A stretch of 64,000 bases of DNA from Streptomyces anulatus (GCF_014650675.1 NZ_BMVK01000014.1:1-64000); one strand, 5' to 3'. Shown: positions 27,112-36,923, numbered from the stretch's first letter. Notes: a model not told the origin generated them from the sequence alone. Program-made: numbers and translations.

Positions 27112-27864
27112 ATGAACTCCAGCGACCGCACCCCTGCCGACCTGCTGCGATCCGCACTCGCCGCGGACCCGGCCCGCCCCCTGGTCACCTTCTACGACGA
27201 CGCCACCGGAGAACGCGTCGAACTGTCGGTGGCCACCTTCGCCAATTGGGTGGCCAAGACCGCCAATCTGCTCCAGGGCGATCTCGCCGCGGAGCCGGGC
27301 GACCGGCTCGCCCTGCTGCTCCCCGCGCACTGGCAGTCCGCGGTCTGGCTGCTCGCCTGCTCCTCCGTCGGGGTCGTCGCCGACGTCCAGGGCGACCCGG
27401 CCGCCGCCGACCTCGTCGTGACCGGCCCGGACACCCTGGAGCGGGCGCGGGCCTGCCGGGGCGAGCGCGTCGCCCTCGCCCTGCGGCCGCTGGGCGGCCG
27501 GTTCCCGCAGGCGCCCGAGGGGTTCGCGGACTACGCGGTGGAGGTGCCGAGCCAGGGCGACCGCTTCGCGCCCTTCGCCCCGGTGGACCCCGAGGCGCCC
27601 GCGCTGGCCGTCGGCGGGATCGGGCTGACGGGTGCGCAGCTCGTTGCCCGGGCCCGCGAGGACGCCGACGCTCTCGGTCTCGTACCGGGGTCCCGGCTGC
27701 TGACCGGGCGGACGTACGACACCTGGGAAGGGCTGAGCGCCGGACTCTTCGCGCCACTGGCGGCCGGTGGGTCCGTGGTGCTCTGCCGCCACCTCGGGCA
27801 GCTCGACGCGGAGGGGCTGGCCAAGCGGACCGAGAGCGAGCGGGTCACCAACACCGCGGTATGA
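27112..27864 (+). CDS. TIGR03089 family protein (acyl-activating enzyme-like, truncated fold)
   Basis: A 250-residue actinobacterial protein that resembles the N-terminal half of AMP-binding acyl/aryl-CoA synthetases. Examples are FYDDATGERVELSVATFANWVAKTANLL and GDRLALLLPAHWQSAVWLLAC. It lacks the ATP-binding Thr/Ser-Gly-rich loop and the C-terminal domain, so adenylation is unlikely. The family name is from memory (Rv3268 position, beside the LCP gene). It probably starts as a leaderless transcript. Confidence 0.85.
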   Translation: MNSSDRTPADLLRSALAADPARPLVTFYDDATGERVELSVATFANWVAKTANLLQGDLAAEPGDRLALLLPAHWQSAVWLLACSSVGVVADVQGDPAAADLVVTGPDTLERARACRGERVALALRPLGGRFPQAPEGFADYAVEVPSQGDRFAPFAPVDPEAPALAVGGIGLTGAQLVARAREDADALGLVPGSRLLTGRTYDTWEGLSAGLFAPLAAGGSVVLCRHLGQLDAEGLAKRTESERVTNTAV

Positions 27865-28041
27865 CAAGCGCTCTGAGGTGCACTCGTCCGGCCCACAGCG
27901 GGCCGAGTCCTCGGTAATCGGCTCCGGAGCGGGTAGATGATCGGGCGGTACAGACCACTCTCCTGGCCGTGCACAACCAAGCGTGAGTTTCAGCCGTCTA
28001 CTCCTGCGACCGGCGGCCCCTCGCGCCGCCGAACGTGAAGG

Positions 28042-29682
28042 ATGGACGCAGACGTGACCGACAGTGCTGGCCCGCCGTCCGACCCGGACCACCCGGCCGG
28101 GGACAAGCCGCAGGGCAGGTCGCAGGAAGAGTCCGGACCCGAGGGCGTGACCCCCGAGGACGGGGTCTCGCAGGACGGTTCGCCGCAGGGCGACGCCCGG
28201 CGGGAGGGGACCCCGGCGGCCGAGGACGCCCAGGAGCCTCCGGAGTCCGCGGAGTCCGCAGAGTCCGCAGAGTCCGCGAAGACCTCGGAGTCTGCGGAGA
28301 CCCCGCAGGCCTCGGACGAACCGGCGGCCCCGGACGAACCGGCAGCCTCGAAGACCCCGCAGGCCTCGGACGAACCGGCTGCCTCGGACGACCCGGCGGC
28401 CGGGAAGGAGTCCCCGGCCGCCGCGGAGCCCGGGATCACGCCCGACCCCGGCCCCGACCCTGAGCCCGACCCCGCAAAGGCCGGGAGCGATGCGAGCACC
28501 GGCGTGCAGACCTGGGCCGACCGACCCAAGGACGGCGTCGTCGCCGCGCGCAAGAGCCACTGGCTGCGCTGGACCGCGCTCGCCGCCTCGTTCCTCGTGC
28601 TCGTCGCGGCGGGGGCGGGCTGGTGGCTCTACAAGAAGCTCGACGGGAACATCACCACCGACACGAGCGCCGCCGCCGAGCTCAAGGCGTACGAGAAGGA
28701 ACGGCCGACCCCGGTCGTCATGGACGCCCAGAACATCCTGCTCATCGGGTCCGACAGCCGGGCCGGGGACAACAGCGAGTACGGCCGGGACGACGGCGGC
28801 AGCCAGCGCTCCGACACCACGATCCTGCTGCACCTCGCGGCGGACCGGAAGAGCGCGACGGCCGTCTCCCTCCCCCGCGACCTGATGGTGGAGATCCCCA
28901 GCTGCCGCACCGAGGACGACAAGGAGACGCGGGAGCAGTTCACCCAGTTCAACACCGCGTTCGAGCTCGGCGGCACCGCCTGCACGATCCGCACCGTGGA
29001 GCGGATGACCGGCATCCGCATCGATCACCACATGGTCGTCGACTTCAACGGGTTCAAGGACATGGTCGACGCCGTGGACGGGGTCGAGATCTGCCTCAAG
29101 GAGCCGATCGACGACAAGGACGCGCACCTGGAGCTCCCGGCCGGCCGGCAGACGCTGAACGGCGAGGAGGCCCTCGGCTACGTACGGGCGCGCAAGACCC
29201 TCGGCAACGGCAGTGACACCGAACGCATGGAGCGCCAGCAGCAGTTCCTGGGCGCTCTCGTCAACAAGATGCAGAGCAACGGCGTCCTCCTCAACCCGAC
29301 GCGGCTCTACCCGGTGCTGGACGCGGCCACCAAGTCGCTGACCACCGACCCGGGGCTGGACTCGCTGCGCGACCTGTACGACCTGGTGCGCGGGATGCGC
29401 AACGTGCCGACCGAGCAGGTGCAGTTCCTGACCGTGCCCCGGCAGCCGTACCGCAACAACATCAATCGGGACGAACTCGTCGAACCGGACGCGGGTGACC
29501 TGTTCAAGCAACTCCGCGAGGACCGGCCCGTCGCCGTGGTCCCGGCCGACGAACTGAAGGAAGCACAGCAGGACCAGGAAAGGAAGCAGGACGGCAAGCC
29601 GGACGACACAGGGTCCGAAAGCCCGACGCCCACACCCACCTATTCAGGGTCGAGCGCGGCGGACGACCTGTGCAAGCAGTAA
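28042..29682 (+). CDS. LytR-CpsA-Psr family glycan ligase, first of five
   Basis: A membrane-anchored enzyme expected to transfer a lipid-linked glycan to peptidoglycan. It has 546 residues. The cytoplasmic N terminus (~1-165) is acidic Ala/Glu/Ser/Pro-rich and includes DNA-level repeats of GAGTCCGCA. The membrane helix is at ~175-196 (ALAASFLVLVAAGAGWWLY). The LCP domain (~230-400) has LLIGSDSRAG, RSDTTILLHL and SLPRDLMVEIP, the conserved Asp/Arg set that binds pyrophosphate. No LytR_C domain is present. The ATG at 28042 is preceded by AAGGATGGACGCAGAC-like sequence; GTG 28054 is an alternative. Confidence 0.93.
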   Translation: MDADVTDSAGPPSDPDHPAGDKPQGRSQEESGPEGVTPEDGVSQDGSPQGDARREGTPAAEDAQEPPESAESAESAESAKTSESAETPQASDEPAAPDEPAASKTPQASDEPAASDDPAAGKESPAAAEPGITPDPGPDPEPDPAKAGSDASTGVQTWADRPKDGVVAARKSHWLRWTALAASFLVLVAAGAGWWLYKKLDGNITTDTSAAAELKAYEKERPTPVVMDAQNILLIGSDSRAGDNSEYGRDDGGSQRSDTTILLHLAADRKSATAVSLPRDLMVEIPSCRTEDDKETREQFTQFNTAFELGGTACTIRTVERMTGIRIDHHMVVDFNGFKDMVDAVDGVEICLKEPIDDKDAHLELPAGRQTLNGEEALGYVRARKTLGNGSDTERMERQQQFLGALVNKMQSNGVLLNPTRLYPVLDAATKSLTTDPGLDSLRDLYDLVRGMRNVPTEQVQFLTVPRQPYRNNINRDELVEPDAGDLFKQLREDRPVAVVPADELKEAQQDQERKQDGKPDDTGSESPTPTPTYSGSSAADDLCKQ

Positions 29683-29906
29683 AGCAATTGCCAAGACACA
29701 GAACACAATCGACGCCTAATGGGAAGAATGCCCGGTTGTAAGGGGCGTGGAATGTGTCACGCACGTCGCTCGACGCGGAATCGGCCGGATAGTGTGACGC
29801 GATCCGGTGCTTCCGGCCGTCAGGTCGTGCACTGCTGGAGCGAAGGAACGAGCGCCTTGCCGGGGGAGGGCGCCTCGCGTGGCACCGACGGAGGACGCAG
29901 GCAACC

Positions 29907-31694
29907 GTGGACGCGCACAGTCGTGGACGGGCGGACGATATCGACCCCGCCGACCAGTGGGTACTCAACCCGAACACCGGCAATTACGAATTGCGACTGG
30001 ATCACTCCGCTGGGGAGTCGAGCAGCCCTTCACGTACGGCCACGGCCGAAGGAACCGGTCGCCGCGGCGGCTCCCGGACCGGTTCGTCCCGCGAGGGTTC
30101 GGGGCGCCGCGGCTCCGGTTCGCGTGAGCGTGAGCGCGAGGAAGCTCCGGACGGGCCGCGCCAGGTGCCCGGTCAGCGCAGCCGCCGCAGCTCCCAGGGA
30201 GGACGCGGGGCCGCTGAACCGCCCTCGGCCGGCCGCCGGAAGCGCAAGCCCCAGAAGTCGCGCAAGAAGAAGGCGCTGCTGTGGACGGGCGGGGTCATGG
30301 CGTTCGTCGTGGTCGCCGGCTCGGCCGGAGCGTACGCGCTGTACCAGAAGCTCAACGGAAACATCGACGCCATCGACGTGGGCGACGCCGGCAGCAAGAA
30401 CGTCGTCACGGACGGCCCGATGAACATCCTGATCATCGGCACCGACAAGCGCACCGGCAAGGGCAACGAGGGGTACGGCGACAAGGGCAGCGAGGGCCAC
30501 GCCGACACCACCATCCTGTTCCACGTCTCCGAGGACCGGACCAACGCGACGGCGATGAGCATCCCGCGCGACCTGAAGACCGAGATCCCCGAGTGCGAGA
30601 CGAAGAACGAGGACGGCACCACCACGGTCGTCCCCGGCACCCCGAACGAACGCTTCAACACCAGCCTCGGCCAGAACGGCCGTGATCCGGGCTGCACCAT
30701 GAGGACGGTCGAGAACATCACCGGCCTCAAGCCCGACCACTTCATGATGGTCGACTTCAACGCGGTCAAGTCCCTGACGTCGGCGGTCGGCGGTGTCAAG
30801 GTCTGCATGGCGAAGCCGATCGACGACCCGAAGTCGCATCTGAAGCTGCCGCAGGGCGAGTCGAAGGTGCAGGGCGAGCAGGCGCTGGCCCTGCTGCGCA
30901 CCCGGGACAGCTTCGGCAACCGGAGCGACCTCGACCGGATCAAGGTGCAGCAGCAGTTCCTCGGCTCCATGATCCGGGAGATGAAGTCGAGCGACACCCT
31001 GACCAACCCGAAGAAGCTGTACAAGCTGGCCGATGCCGCCACCGACGCGCTGACCGTCGACAAGGCCATCGGCGACGCCAGGAAGTTGGTGACGCTGGCC
31101 GAGGAGATCGGCAAGGTCGACACCAAGAACATCAGCTTCCTCACGATGCCGGTCATCGACAACCCGGCCGAACCGAAGCCCATCACCGTGGTCGTGGACC
31201 CGGTCAAGGGCGAGCAGCTCTTCGCGATGATGCGCTCCGACACCTCGCTGACCGAGGTGAAGCAGAAGGAGAAGGCCGCCAAGGGCAAGCAGGCGGCCCT
31301 GCTCAAGGGCCCGAAGGCCGAGGCCGCCGACGTACGCGTGGACGTCCTCAACGGCGGTGAGATCCCCGGCGCGGCGGGCGCGACCGTCAACTGGCTCCAG
31401 AACGAGCAGGGGGTGCCGAAGTCCACCAACAAGGCCAACGCACCCGAGAAGATCAAGAAGACGACACTGGAGTACGCGCCCAACCAGGCCGATCAGGCCC
31501 GGGCGCTCGCCGAGATGATGGGGCTGCCCGCAACGGCCATGAAGAAGGGCACCGCCGACGCCGAGGGGCTTGAGGCGATGGTGCTCACGCTGGGGGCGGA
31601 CTTCAAGGGCGCGGGCCAGCTCATCACCGGACCGGCGAAGCCTCCCAAGGACATCGAGAAGGCAAGCGCCGACAAGGCGGTATGCGCCCAGTGA
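29907..31694 (+). CDS. LytR-CpsA-Psr family protein with LytR_C domain, second of five
   Basis: A 595-residue protein with a GTG start at 29907 (MDAHSRGRAD), 12 bases after GGAGG. The N-terminal ~115 residues are basic, Arg/Ser/Gly-rich and cytoplasmic. The membrane helix is at ~132-150. The LCP domain (~165-340) shows LIIGTDKRTGKG, HADTTILFHV and SIPRDLKTEIP. A LytR_C domain lies at ~475-575 (VRVDVLNGGEIPGAAG). It follows the first LCP gene by 224 bases and precedes the third by about 37, suggesting co-transcription of the latter two. Confidence 0.93.
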   Translation: MDAHSRGRADDIDPADQWVLNPNTGNYELRLDHSAGESSSPSRTATAEGTGRRGGSRTGSSREGSGRRGSGSREREREEAPDGPRQVPGQRSRRSSQGGRGAAEPPSAGRRKRKPQKSRKKKALLWTGGVMAFVVVAGSAGAYALYQKLNGNIDAIDVGDAGSKNVVTDGPMNILIIGTDKRTGKGNEGYGDKGSEGHADTTILFHVSEDRTNATAMSIPRDLKTEIPECETKNEDGTTTVVPGTPNERFNTSLGQNGRDPGCTMRTVENITGLKPDHFMMVDFNAVKSLTSAVGGVKVCMAKPIDDPKSHLKLPQGESKVQGEQALALLRTRDSFGNRSDLDRIKVQQQFLGSMIREMKSSDTLTNPKKLYKLADAATDALTVDKAIGDARKLVTLAEEIGKVDTKNISFLTMPVIDNPAEPKPITVVVDPVKGEQLFAMMRSDTSLTEVKQKEKAAKGKQAALLKGPKAEAADVRVDVLNGGEIPGAAGATVNWLQNEQGVPKSTNKANAPEKIKKTTLEYAPNQADQARALAEMMGLPATAMKKGTADAEGLEAMVLTLGADFKGAGQLITGPAKPPKDIEKASADKAVCAQ

Positions 31695-31731
31695 CACCGG
31701 GTCACCGCGCCACAGCGGAAATCTGAACAGC

Positions 31732-33447
31732 ATGGGGGGTCCGGTGGGACGGAGCAGCACGCCCGGGGAGAGGACGCGGTCACGCGTCCGCGGCGCCGAT
31801 CAACTCGGCCGGGACGAGAGCCCGCACGAGGGCGGTGGGCCGGGAGACGACGGTGACGGGCCGGGGGGCCGTGAGGCGTCGGGGGGCGGCCGTCGTGCCG
31901 CGAAGGACCGGCGCGGCCACACGGCCGGCGCCCGGGGGCGCAGCAGTCGCCGTGCGCCCAAGAGCGCCAAGCGGCGCGTGCTGCGCTGGAGCGCCTCCGT
32001 GCTCGCCGTGCTGATACTCGGCACCGGCGGCGCCGGTTACCTCTACTACGAGCACCTCAACGGCAACATCAAGAAAGAGGATCTGACCCTCGGCGACAAG
32101 CAGATGGCCGATCACAAGGCCAACGCCGCCGGGCAGACCCCGCTCAACATCCTGCTCATCGGTTCCGACGCCCGGGACTCCAAGGCCAATCAGAAGCTGG
32201 GCGGGGCGAAGGACACCTTCGGCGCCCGTCCGCTGGCCGATGTGCAGATGCTGCTCCACATCTCCGCGGACCGCAGCAACCTCTCCGTGATCAGCATGCC
32301 GCGCGACACCATGCTGAAGATGCCCAAGTGCACGGCCCCGGACGGCGAGGTCTTCCCCGCCAGCACGGTGGACGTGCAGACCAACGAGAGCCTGGGCCGC
32401 GGTGGTCCGGGGTGCACGGTGGCCACCTGGTACGAGCTGACCGGCATCAGGATCGACCACTTCATGATGATCGACTTCGCCGGTGTGGTCTCGATGGCCG
32501 ACGCGATCGGCGGCGTCCCGGTCTGCGTCGACGCCAACATCAACTCCCGCGGCCGGGACGGCAAGGGCTCCGGGCTGAAGCTGGAGAAGGGCACCACCTA
32601 CGTCAAGGGCGTGCAGGCCCTCCAGTGGCTCCGTACCCGGTACGGCTTCGAGGACAACACCGACCTGGGGCGGGCCAAGGCTCAGCACCAGTACATGAAC
32701 GCGATGGTCCGTCAGCTGCGCAAGGGCACCAAGCTCTCCGACCCGGCGAAGCTGATGAACCTCGCCGAGGCGGCCACCGATGCGCTGACGGTCGACAAGG
32801 GCCTCGACACGGTCAAGAAGCTCTACGACCTGGCCGAGGAGTTCAAGAAGGTCCCCACGAAGCGCATCACGATGTCGACCATGCCCAATGTGTACGGCAC
32901 CGGCACGAACAACGGCCGCGTCTACCCGAAGGCGGGCGACGCGGAGCAGCTGTTCCGGATGGTCCGCGACGACATCCCGCTGGACGGCAAGGCCTCCAAG
33001 CGGAAGAAGCCGGAGGCCACGAAGGACCCGTCGGCGCCGGTCGGCGAGATCGCGGTCGCCGTGCGGAACGGGACCGCGACGGACGCGCTCGGTCCGGCCT
33101 CGGGGCGCGCGAGTGACGTGGCGGACCAGCTGAAGGACGCGGGCTTCGCGAAGACCACCGTCGACCCGGGCGACGTGACCGGGGCCGCGCGGACGGCGAT
33201 CCTGTATCCGAGCGCGGATCTGGAGGGCGACGCGCAGGCGGTCGCCAAGGCGCTCGGGGTTCCGTTGTCGCAGGTGAAGAAGTCCACCGACGTCTCGGGG
33301 ATCTCGCTCGCCGTGGGCGCGGACTGGCGCGAGGACGGGACCTACCCGGTGTCCAAGGGCAAGGAGAAGACCCCGGAGTCGGCGGGCGCCCTCAACGGCG
33401 ACGACGAGAAGGCCTGCATGAAGGTGAACCCGAACTACACCTGGTGA
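31732..33447 (+). CDS. LytR-CpsA-Psr family protein with LytR_C domain, third of five
   Basis: About 571 residues. The start is ATG 31732 or the in-frame GTG at 31744, which has a GGGGGG stretch just upstream. The N-terminal ~85 residues are Gly/Arg-rich and cytoplasmic. The membrane helix is at ~90-110 (SASVLAVLILGTGGAGYLYY). The LCP domain has LLIGSDARDSKAN, DVQMLLHISADR and SMPRDTMLKMP. The C-terminal LytR_C domain (IAVAVRNGTATDALG) resembles the second gene. The product ends KVNPNYTW. A strong bidirectional hairpin follows. Confidence 0.92.
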   Translation: MGGPVGRSSTPGERTRSRVRGADQLGRDESPHEGGGPGDDGDGPGGREASGGGRRAAKDRRGHTAGARGRSSRRAPKSAKRRVLRWSASVLAVLILGTGGAGYLYYEHLNGNIKKEDLTLGDKQMADHKANAAGQTPLNILLIGSDARDSKANQKLGGAKDTFGARPLADVQMLLHISADRSNLSVISMPRDTMLKMPKCTAPDGEVFPASTVDVQTNESLGRGGPGCTVATWYELTGIRIDHFMMIDFAGVVSMADAIGGVPVCVDANINSRGRDGKGSGLKLEKGTTYVKGVQALQWLRTRYGFEDNTDLGRAKAQHQYMNAMVRQLRKGTKLSDPAKLMNLAEAATDALTVDKGLDTVKKLYDLAEEFKKVPTKRITMSTMPNVYGTGTNNGRVYPKAGDAEQLFRMVRDDIPLDGKASKRKKPEATKDPSAPVGEIAVAVRNGTATDALGPASGRASDVADQLKDAGFAKTTVDPGDVTGAARTAILYPSADLEGDAQAVAKALGVPLSQVKKSTDVSGISLAVGADWREDGTYPVSKGKEKTPESAGALNGDDEKACMKVNPNYTW

Positions 33448-33471
33448 CGCCGTGGGCGGACCGTACGCGGC

Positions 33472-33506
33472 AGAAGGGCCCCACCGCTCGGCGGTGGGGC
33501 CCTTCT
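33472..33506. terminator. bidirectional intrinsic terminator
   Basis: A perfect stem of 16 bp (33472-33487 with 33491-33506) and a three-base loop sits between the convergent third LCP gene and the glycosyltransferase gene. Confidence 0.9.
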
Positions 33507-33522
33507 CCGTACGGCTGCCGGG

Positions 33523-34551
33523 TCAGACGGTCTCGCTGCTGCCGGTCATCGCCGGGCGGCGGCTCGCGATGACCCGCTTGGCCAGGGACCGGGGGCTGGT
33601 GAGGAAGCCGAAGCCCCAGCACATGTGCATCGTCGCCAGCGCGACCGGGATCCGGACCCGGGCCTTCAGCGAGAGCCCCTTGCCCGCGGGCAGCGAGCCG
33701 GCGACGATCGCGGCCACGTAACCGCCGGGGACGACCAGGGCCCACGGGGTGACGGCCGCGCCCAGGACCAGGCCCGCCGCGATGGCGACGACGGCGGTCG
33801 GCGGGGCCAGGTAGCGGAGGTTGATCGAGCCGGAGTGGTAGCGGGCGACGACGTGGCGCCAGCGGCCGTAGTCCTTGTACTGCTTGGCGAGCGCCTTCAC
33901 GCTGGGGCGCGGGCGGTACTGGACCTTCAGTTCGGGCGAGAACCAGATCAGCCCGCCGGCCTCGCGGATGCGGAAGTTCAGCTCCCAGTCCTGGGCGCGG
34001 ATGAACTCGACGTTGTAACCGTCGGCCCGCTCCAGGGCCTCGCGGCGGAAGACGCCCAGGTAGACGGTCTCGGCCGGGCCCGCCTGGCCGCCCGTGTGGA
34101 AGGCGGCGTTGCCGACGCCGATCTTCGAGGTCATCGCGGCGGCGACCGCGTCCTCCCAGGCGTTCTCGCCCTCGGCGTGCATGATGCCGCCGACGTTCTG
34201 CGCGCCGGTCTCCTCCAGGAGGCGGACGGCGGTCGCGATGTAGTTCGGCGAGAGCATGCCGTGGCCGTCGACCCGTACGACGACGGGGTGGCGGGAGGCC
34301 TTGATCGCCGCGTTGAGGGCGGCGGGGGTGCGGCCGGTGGGGTTGGGCACGGTGTGGACCCGGGGGTCCTCGGCGACCAGCTCGGCAGCGATCTCGTCCG
34401 TCCGGTCGGCGGAGGGGCCGAGCGCGATCACGACCTCCATCTCGCCGGGGTACTCCTGCTCCAGGATGTGCCGGACCGAGTTCCTGAGATGGCGTTCCTC
34501 GTTGAGCACCGGCATGATCACGGAGACGGCGGGGCACTGCGCGGCAGACAT
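33523..34551 (-). CDS. glycosyltransferase family 2 with C-terminal membrane helices
   Basis: A 342-residue enzyme. The GT-A domain (~8-230) includes VSVIMPVLNEERHL, the donor-site region VVRVDGHGMLSP with its Asp-x-His variant of DxD, and FIRAQDWELNFRIREAGG, the probable catalytic-base region. Two or more hydrophobic helices lie at ~248-290 and around 305-325. Related proteins include ExoA-type succinoglycan glucosyltransferases. It is opposite in direction to the LCP genes that surround it and probably makes a surface glycan for them. Confidence 0.88.
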   Translation of the reverse strand: MSAAQCPAVSVIMPVLNEERHLRNSVRHILEQEYPGEMEVVIALGPSADRTDEIAAELVAEDPRVHTVPNPTGRTPAALNAAIKASRHPVVVRVDGHGMLSPNYIATAVRLLEETGAQNVGGIMHAEGENAWEDAVAAAMTSKIGVGNAAFHTGGQAGPAETVYLGVFRREALERADGYNVEFIRAQDWELNFRIREAGGLIWFSPELKVQYRPRPSVKALAKQYKDYGRWRHVVARYHSGSINLRYLAPPTAVVAIAAGLVLGAAVTPWALVVPGGYVAAIVAGSLPAGKGLSLKARVRIPVALATMHMCWGFGFLTSPRSLAKRVIASRRPAMTGSSETV

Positions 34552-34721
34552 GTGGTCCTCGGGTGGTCCTCGGGGGCGCCGGGGGTGCCGCGCCGCGGGA
34601 GGCGGGCGCCCCGGGAGGTGGCGTTATTCGGCCGCCACGTTACCGCGAATGGGGGACAGCGGTGCGCGCCGCCGGGTCGCGGGCCGGGGAGGAGATCGTA
34701 TGGGCCTACCGTGCGATGGTC

Positions 34722-34770
34722 CCCTTGCACCGCAGAGGTGTCTCCCTTGCACCCCGGAGGTGTCTCCCCC
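34722..34770 (+). repeat. duplicated Shine-Dalgarno-containing leader
   Basis: Two near-identical ~22-base units, CTTGCACCGCAGAGGTGTCT and TTGCACCCCGGAGGTGTCTC, stand in tandem directly before the fourth LCP gene. The second unit supplies the working GGAGG. Confidence 0.75.
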
Positions 34771-36276
34771 GTGCCCGCACCGCAGCGACCGCAGCGCCCG
34801 CCGCATCCCCGCACCACTCCCCCGCGACGCCGCCCGCCCCGGGGCACCCGGCCGGTCCGCCCCCGCAAGCAGGACGAGCGGCCGCGCTGGGGCATGCGGG
34901 TGGCCACGGGCCTGTCGGTGCTGGTGCTGGGGGCGGGCGGGATCGGTCACGCCGTGGTGAGCAGCCTGGAGGGCGGGATCGGCCGGGTCGATCCGTTCAA
35001 GGACATGAAGAACCGCCCCCAGGGGGGCCACGGCACGAATCTGCTGCTCGTCGGCACCGACGGCCGGGACACGATCACCAAGGCCGAGAAGAAGAAGTAC
35101 CGGCTCGGCGGCGCGCCCTGCCACTGCACCGACACGATCATGCTGGTCCATCTGTCGGCCGACCGGCAGCGGGCGAGCGTGGTCAGCCTCCCCCGGGACA
35201 GTTACGCCGAGATGCCCGCCCACACCGACCGCACCACGGGCAAGCACCACGAGAGCCACCCGGTGAAGCTGAACGCCGCGTACGCGGAGGGCGGGCCCAC
35301 GCTGACCGTGCGGACCGTCGAGAACATGACCAAGGTCAAGATCGACCATTATCTGGAGGTCGACTTCACCAGCTTCATGAAGACGGTCGACGCGGTGGGA
35401 GGGGTGAAGATCTGCACGGCACGGCCGATGAAGGACTCGTACACCGGCCTGAACCTCCCCGCGGGCTCGCATGAGCTGGACGGCGGCCAGGCGCTCCAGT
35501 ACGTCCGCTCGCGCCATGTGGACGTCGGCTCCGACCTGGGCCGGATGCAGCGCCAGCAGAAGTTCATGGCGGCGCTGATCAAGCAGGCGACGAGCAGCGG
35601 GGTGCTGTTGAACCCGGTGAAGTTCCAGCAGGTCTCCGCCTCGGCGCTCGGCTCGGTCCGGGCCGACGAGGGCTTCGGCACGGAGCAGATGCTGGCGCTC
35701 GGCAAGGCGATGAAGGACTTCGGGCCGGCCTCGTCGGAGTTCGCCTCCGTACCGGTCGGCAACCCCAGCTTCCCGGTCAAGGGCATCGGCTCGACGGTGC
35801 AGTGGGACGCCGCGAAGGCGAAGAAGCTGTTCCAGGCCCTGCGCGAGGACAAGCCGCTGGCCCCGTCGAAGCCGAAGCCCGCGGCCGGTCCGAAGCAGCC
35901 TGCGGCCACGCTCGTGGACGTGGCTCCGAAGGAGGTCCGGGTGCAGGTCTACAACGGGACCCCGAAGGACGGCCTCGGCCGGACGGTGGACGCGGCGCTG
36001 CGGGCCACCGGCTTCACCACCACCGAGGCCCCGCTCAACGGGGAGGTGCGGGAGCTGAAGCGGACGCTCGTGGAGTACGACCCGCGCTGGGACCGGTCCG
36101 CGAAGTCCCTGGCCACGGCCCTGCCCGGGAGCGAGCTGAAGGCGGTGAAGGGCCAGGGCCCGCAGATGAGGGTGACCGTGGGCGCGGACTTCACGAAGGT
36201 GCAGCGGGTGAGGGCGGAGAGCCGGCAGTCGGGCGAGTTCTCCACGGTGCGCGGCGACGAGGTGGTGTGCCCGTGA
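34771..36276 (+). CDS. LytR-CpsA-Psr family protein with LytR_C domain, fourth of five
   Basis: A 501-residue protein from the GTG at 34771, ten bases after GGAGG. The frame is open far upstream, but that part is antisense to the glycosyltransferase. The N terminus is Pro/Arg-rich (~1-45), with a membrane helix at ~50-70. The LCP domain has LLLVGTDGRDTITK, CTDTIMLVHLSADR and SLPRDSYAEMP. The LytR_C domain (VRVQVYNGTPKDGLG) ends near 475. A Cys pair in GAPCHC near residue 118 is unusual among the five. Confidence 0.92.
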   Translation: MPAPQRPQRPPHPRTTPPRRRPPRGTRPVRPRKQDERPRWGMRVATGLSVLVLGAGGIGHAVVSSLEGGIGRVDPFKDMKNRPQGGHGTNLLLVGTDGRDTITKAEKKKYRLGGAPCHCTDTIMLVHLSADRQRASVVSLPRDSYAEMPAHTDRTTGKHHESHPVKLNAAYAEGGPTLTVRTVENMTKVKIDHYLEVDFTSFMKTVDAVGGVKICTARPMKDSYTGLNLPAGSHELDGGQALQYVRSRHVDVGSDLGRMQRQQKFMAALIKQATSSGVLLNPVKFQQVSASALGSVRADEGFGTEQMLALGKAMKDFGPASSEFASVPVGNPSFPVKGIGSTVQWDAAKAKKLFQALREDKPLAPSKPKPAAGPKQPAATLVDVAPKEVRVQVYNGTPKDGLGRTVDAALRATGFTTTEAPLNGEVRELKRTLVEYDPRWDRSAKSLATALPGSELKAVKGQGPQMRVTVGADFTKVQRVRAESRQSGEFSTVRGDEVVCP

Positions 36277-36374
36277 CCGGGTGACCGCAGGGCGTGCGAC
36301 AAGCGGCCCGCGGTGCCCGTGGCGCCTTTCGGGAGACGGGTGCCCGTGGAGTCCTTCGAGGGACTCCCGCGGCC

Positions 36375-36923
36375 TCAGTCGTCGATGCCGTCGGCGGCGC
36401 GCTTCTCGCGCAGTTCCTTGATCGCGCGGCGTCGGGCGAGCCGGTGGGTGCGCCGGATCTGCGCCTCCTGGTAGCGCCGGTTGTCGCGCTCGGTCTCGGG
36501 GATCACCGGCGGTACGCGGCGCGGCTTGCCGTCCCCGTCGACGGCGGCGAACACCAGATAGGCGCTGCCGACCTGCTGGGCGGGGGTCGACTCGTTCCAG
36601 CGTTCGGCCATCACCCGGACGCCGACCTCCATCGAGGAGCGGCCGGTCCAGTTGACCTGTGCGCGTACGTGAACGAGGTCACCGACCCTGACCGGCTCCA
36701 GGAAGACCATCTCGTCCATCGAGGCGGTCACCGCGGGCCCGCCGGAGTGCCGGCCGGCCACCGCGCCGGCGGCGTCGTCGACCAGTTTCATGATCACGCC
36801 ACCGTGCACCGTCCCGAGAAGGTTGGTGTCGCTGCCGGTCATGATGTGGCTGAGGGTGGTCCGGGACGCCGCGGTCGGCTTGCCCGGAATCTCGCCCTCC
36901 GGGCGGGTGGCCTGATCTGTCAT
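36375..36923 (-). CDS. acyl-CoA thioesterase, hotdog fold
   Basis: A 182-residue cytoplasmic enzyme that hydrolyses acyl-CoA to free acid and CoA. The start is ATG 36923 (MTDQATRPEG), the usual N terminus for the family. HIMTGSDTNLLGTVHGGVIMKLVDDAAG holds the conserved Asn/His-Gly-Gly/Asp hotdog active site. VTASMDEMVFLEPVRVGD and VGSAYLVFAAVD are further family strands. The tail is basic and Arg-rich. A longer frame reaching 37856 is antisense to the fifth LCP gene and was not used. It is divergent from that gene. Confidence 0.9.
   Translation of the reverse strand: MTDQATRPEGEIPGKPTAASRTTLSHIMTGSDTNLLGTVHGGVIMKLVDDAAGAVAGRHSGGPAVTASMDEMVFLEPVRVGDLVHVRAQVNWTGRSSMEVGVRVMAERWNESTPAQQVGSAYLVFAAVDGDGKPRRVPPVIPETERDNRRYQEAQIRRTHRLARRRAIKELREKRAADGIDD

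Noticed and set aside
33625..34770. N-terminal extension of the fourth LCP protein
   Set aside because: It is antisense to the family 2 glycosyltransferase gene; the GTG at 34771 has a good ribosome site and gives the normal LCP layout.
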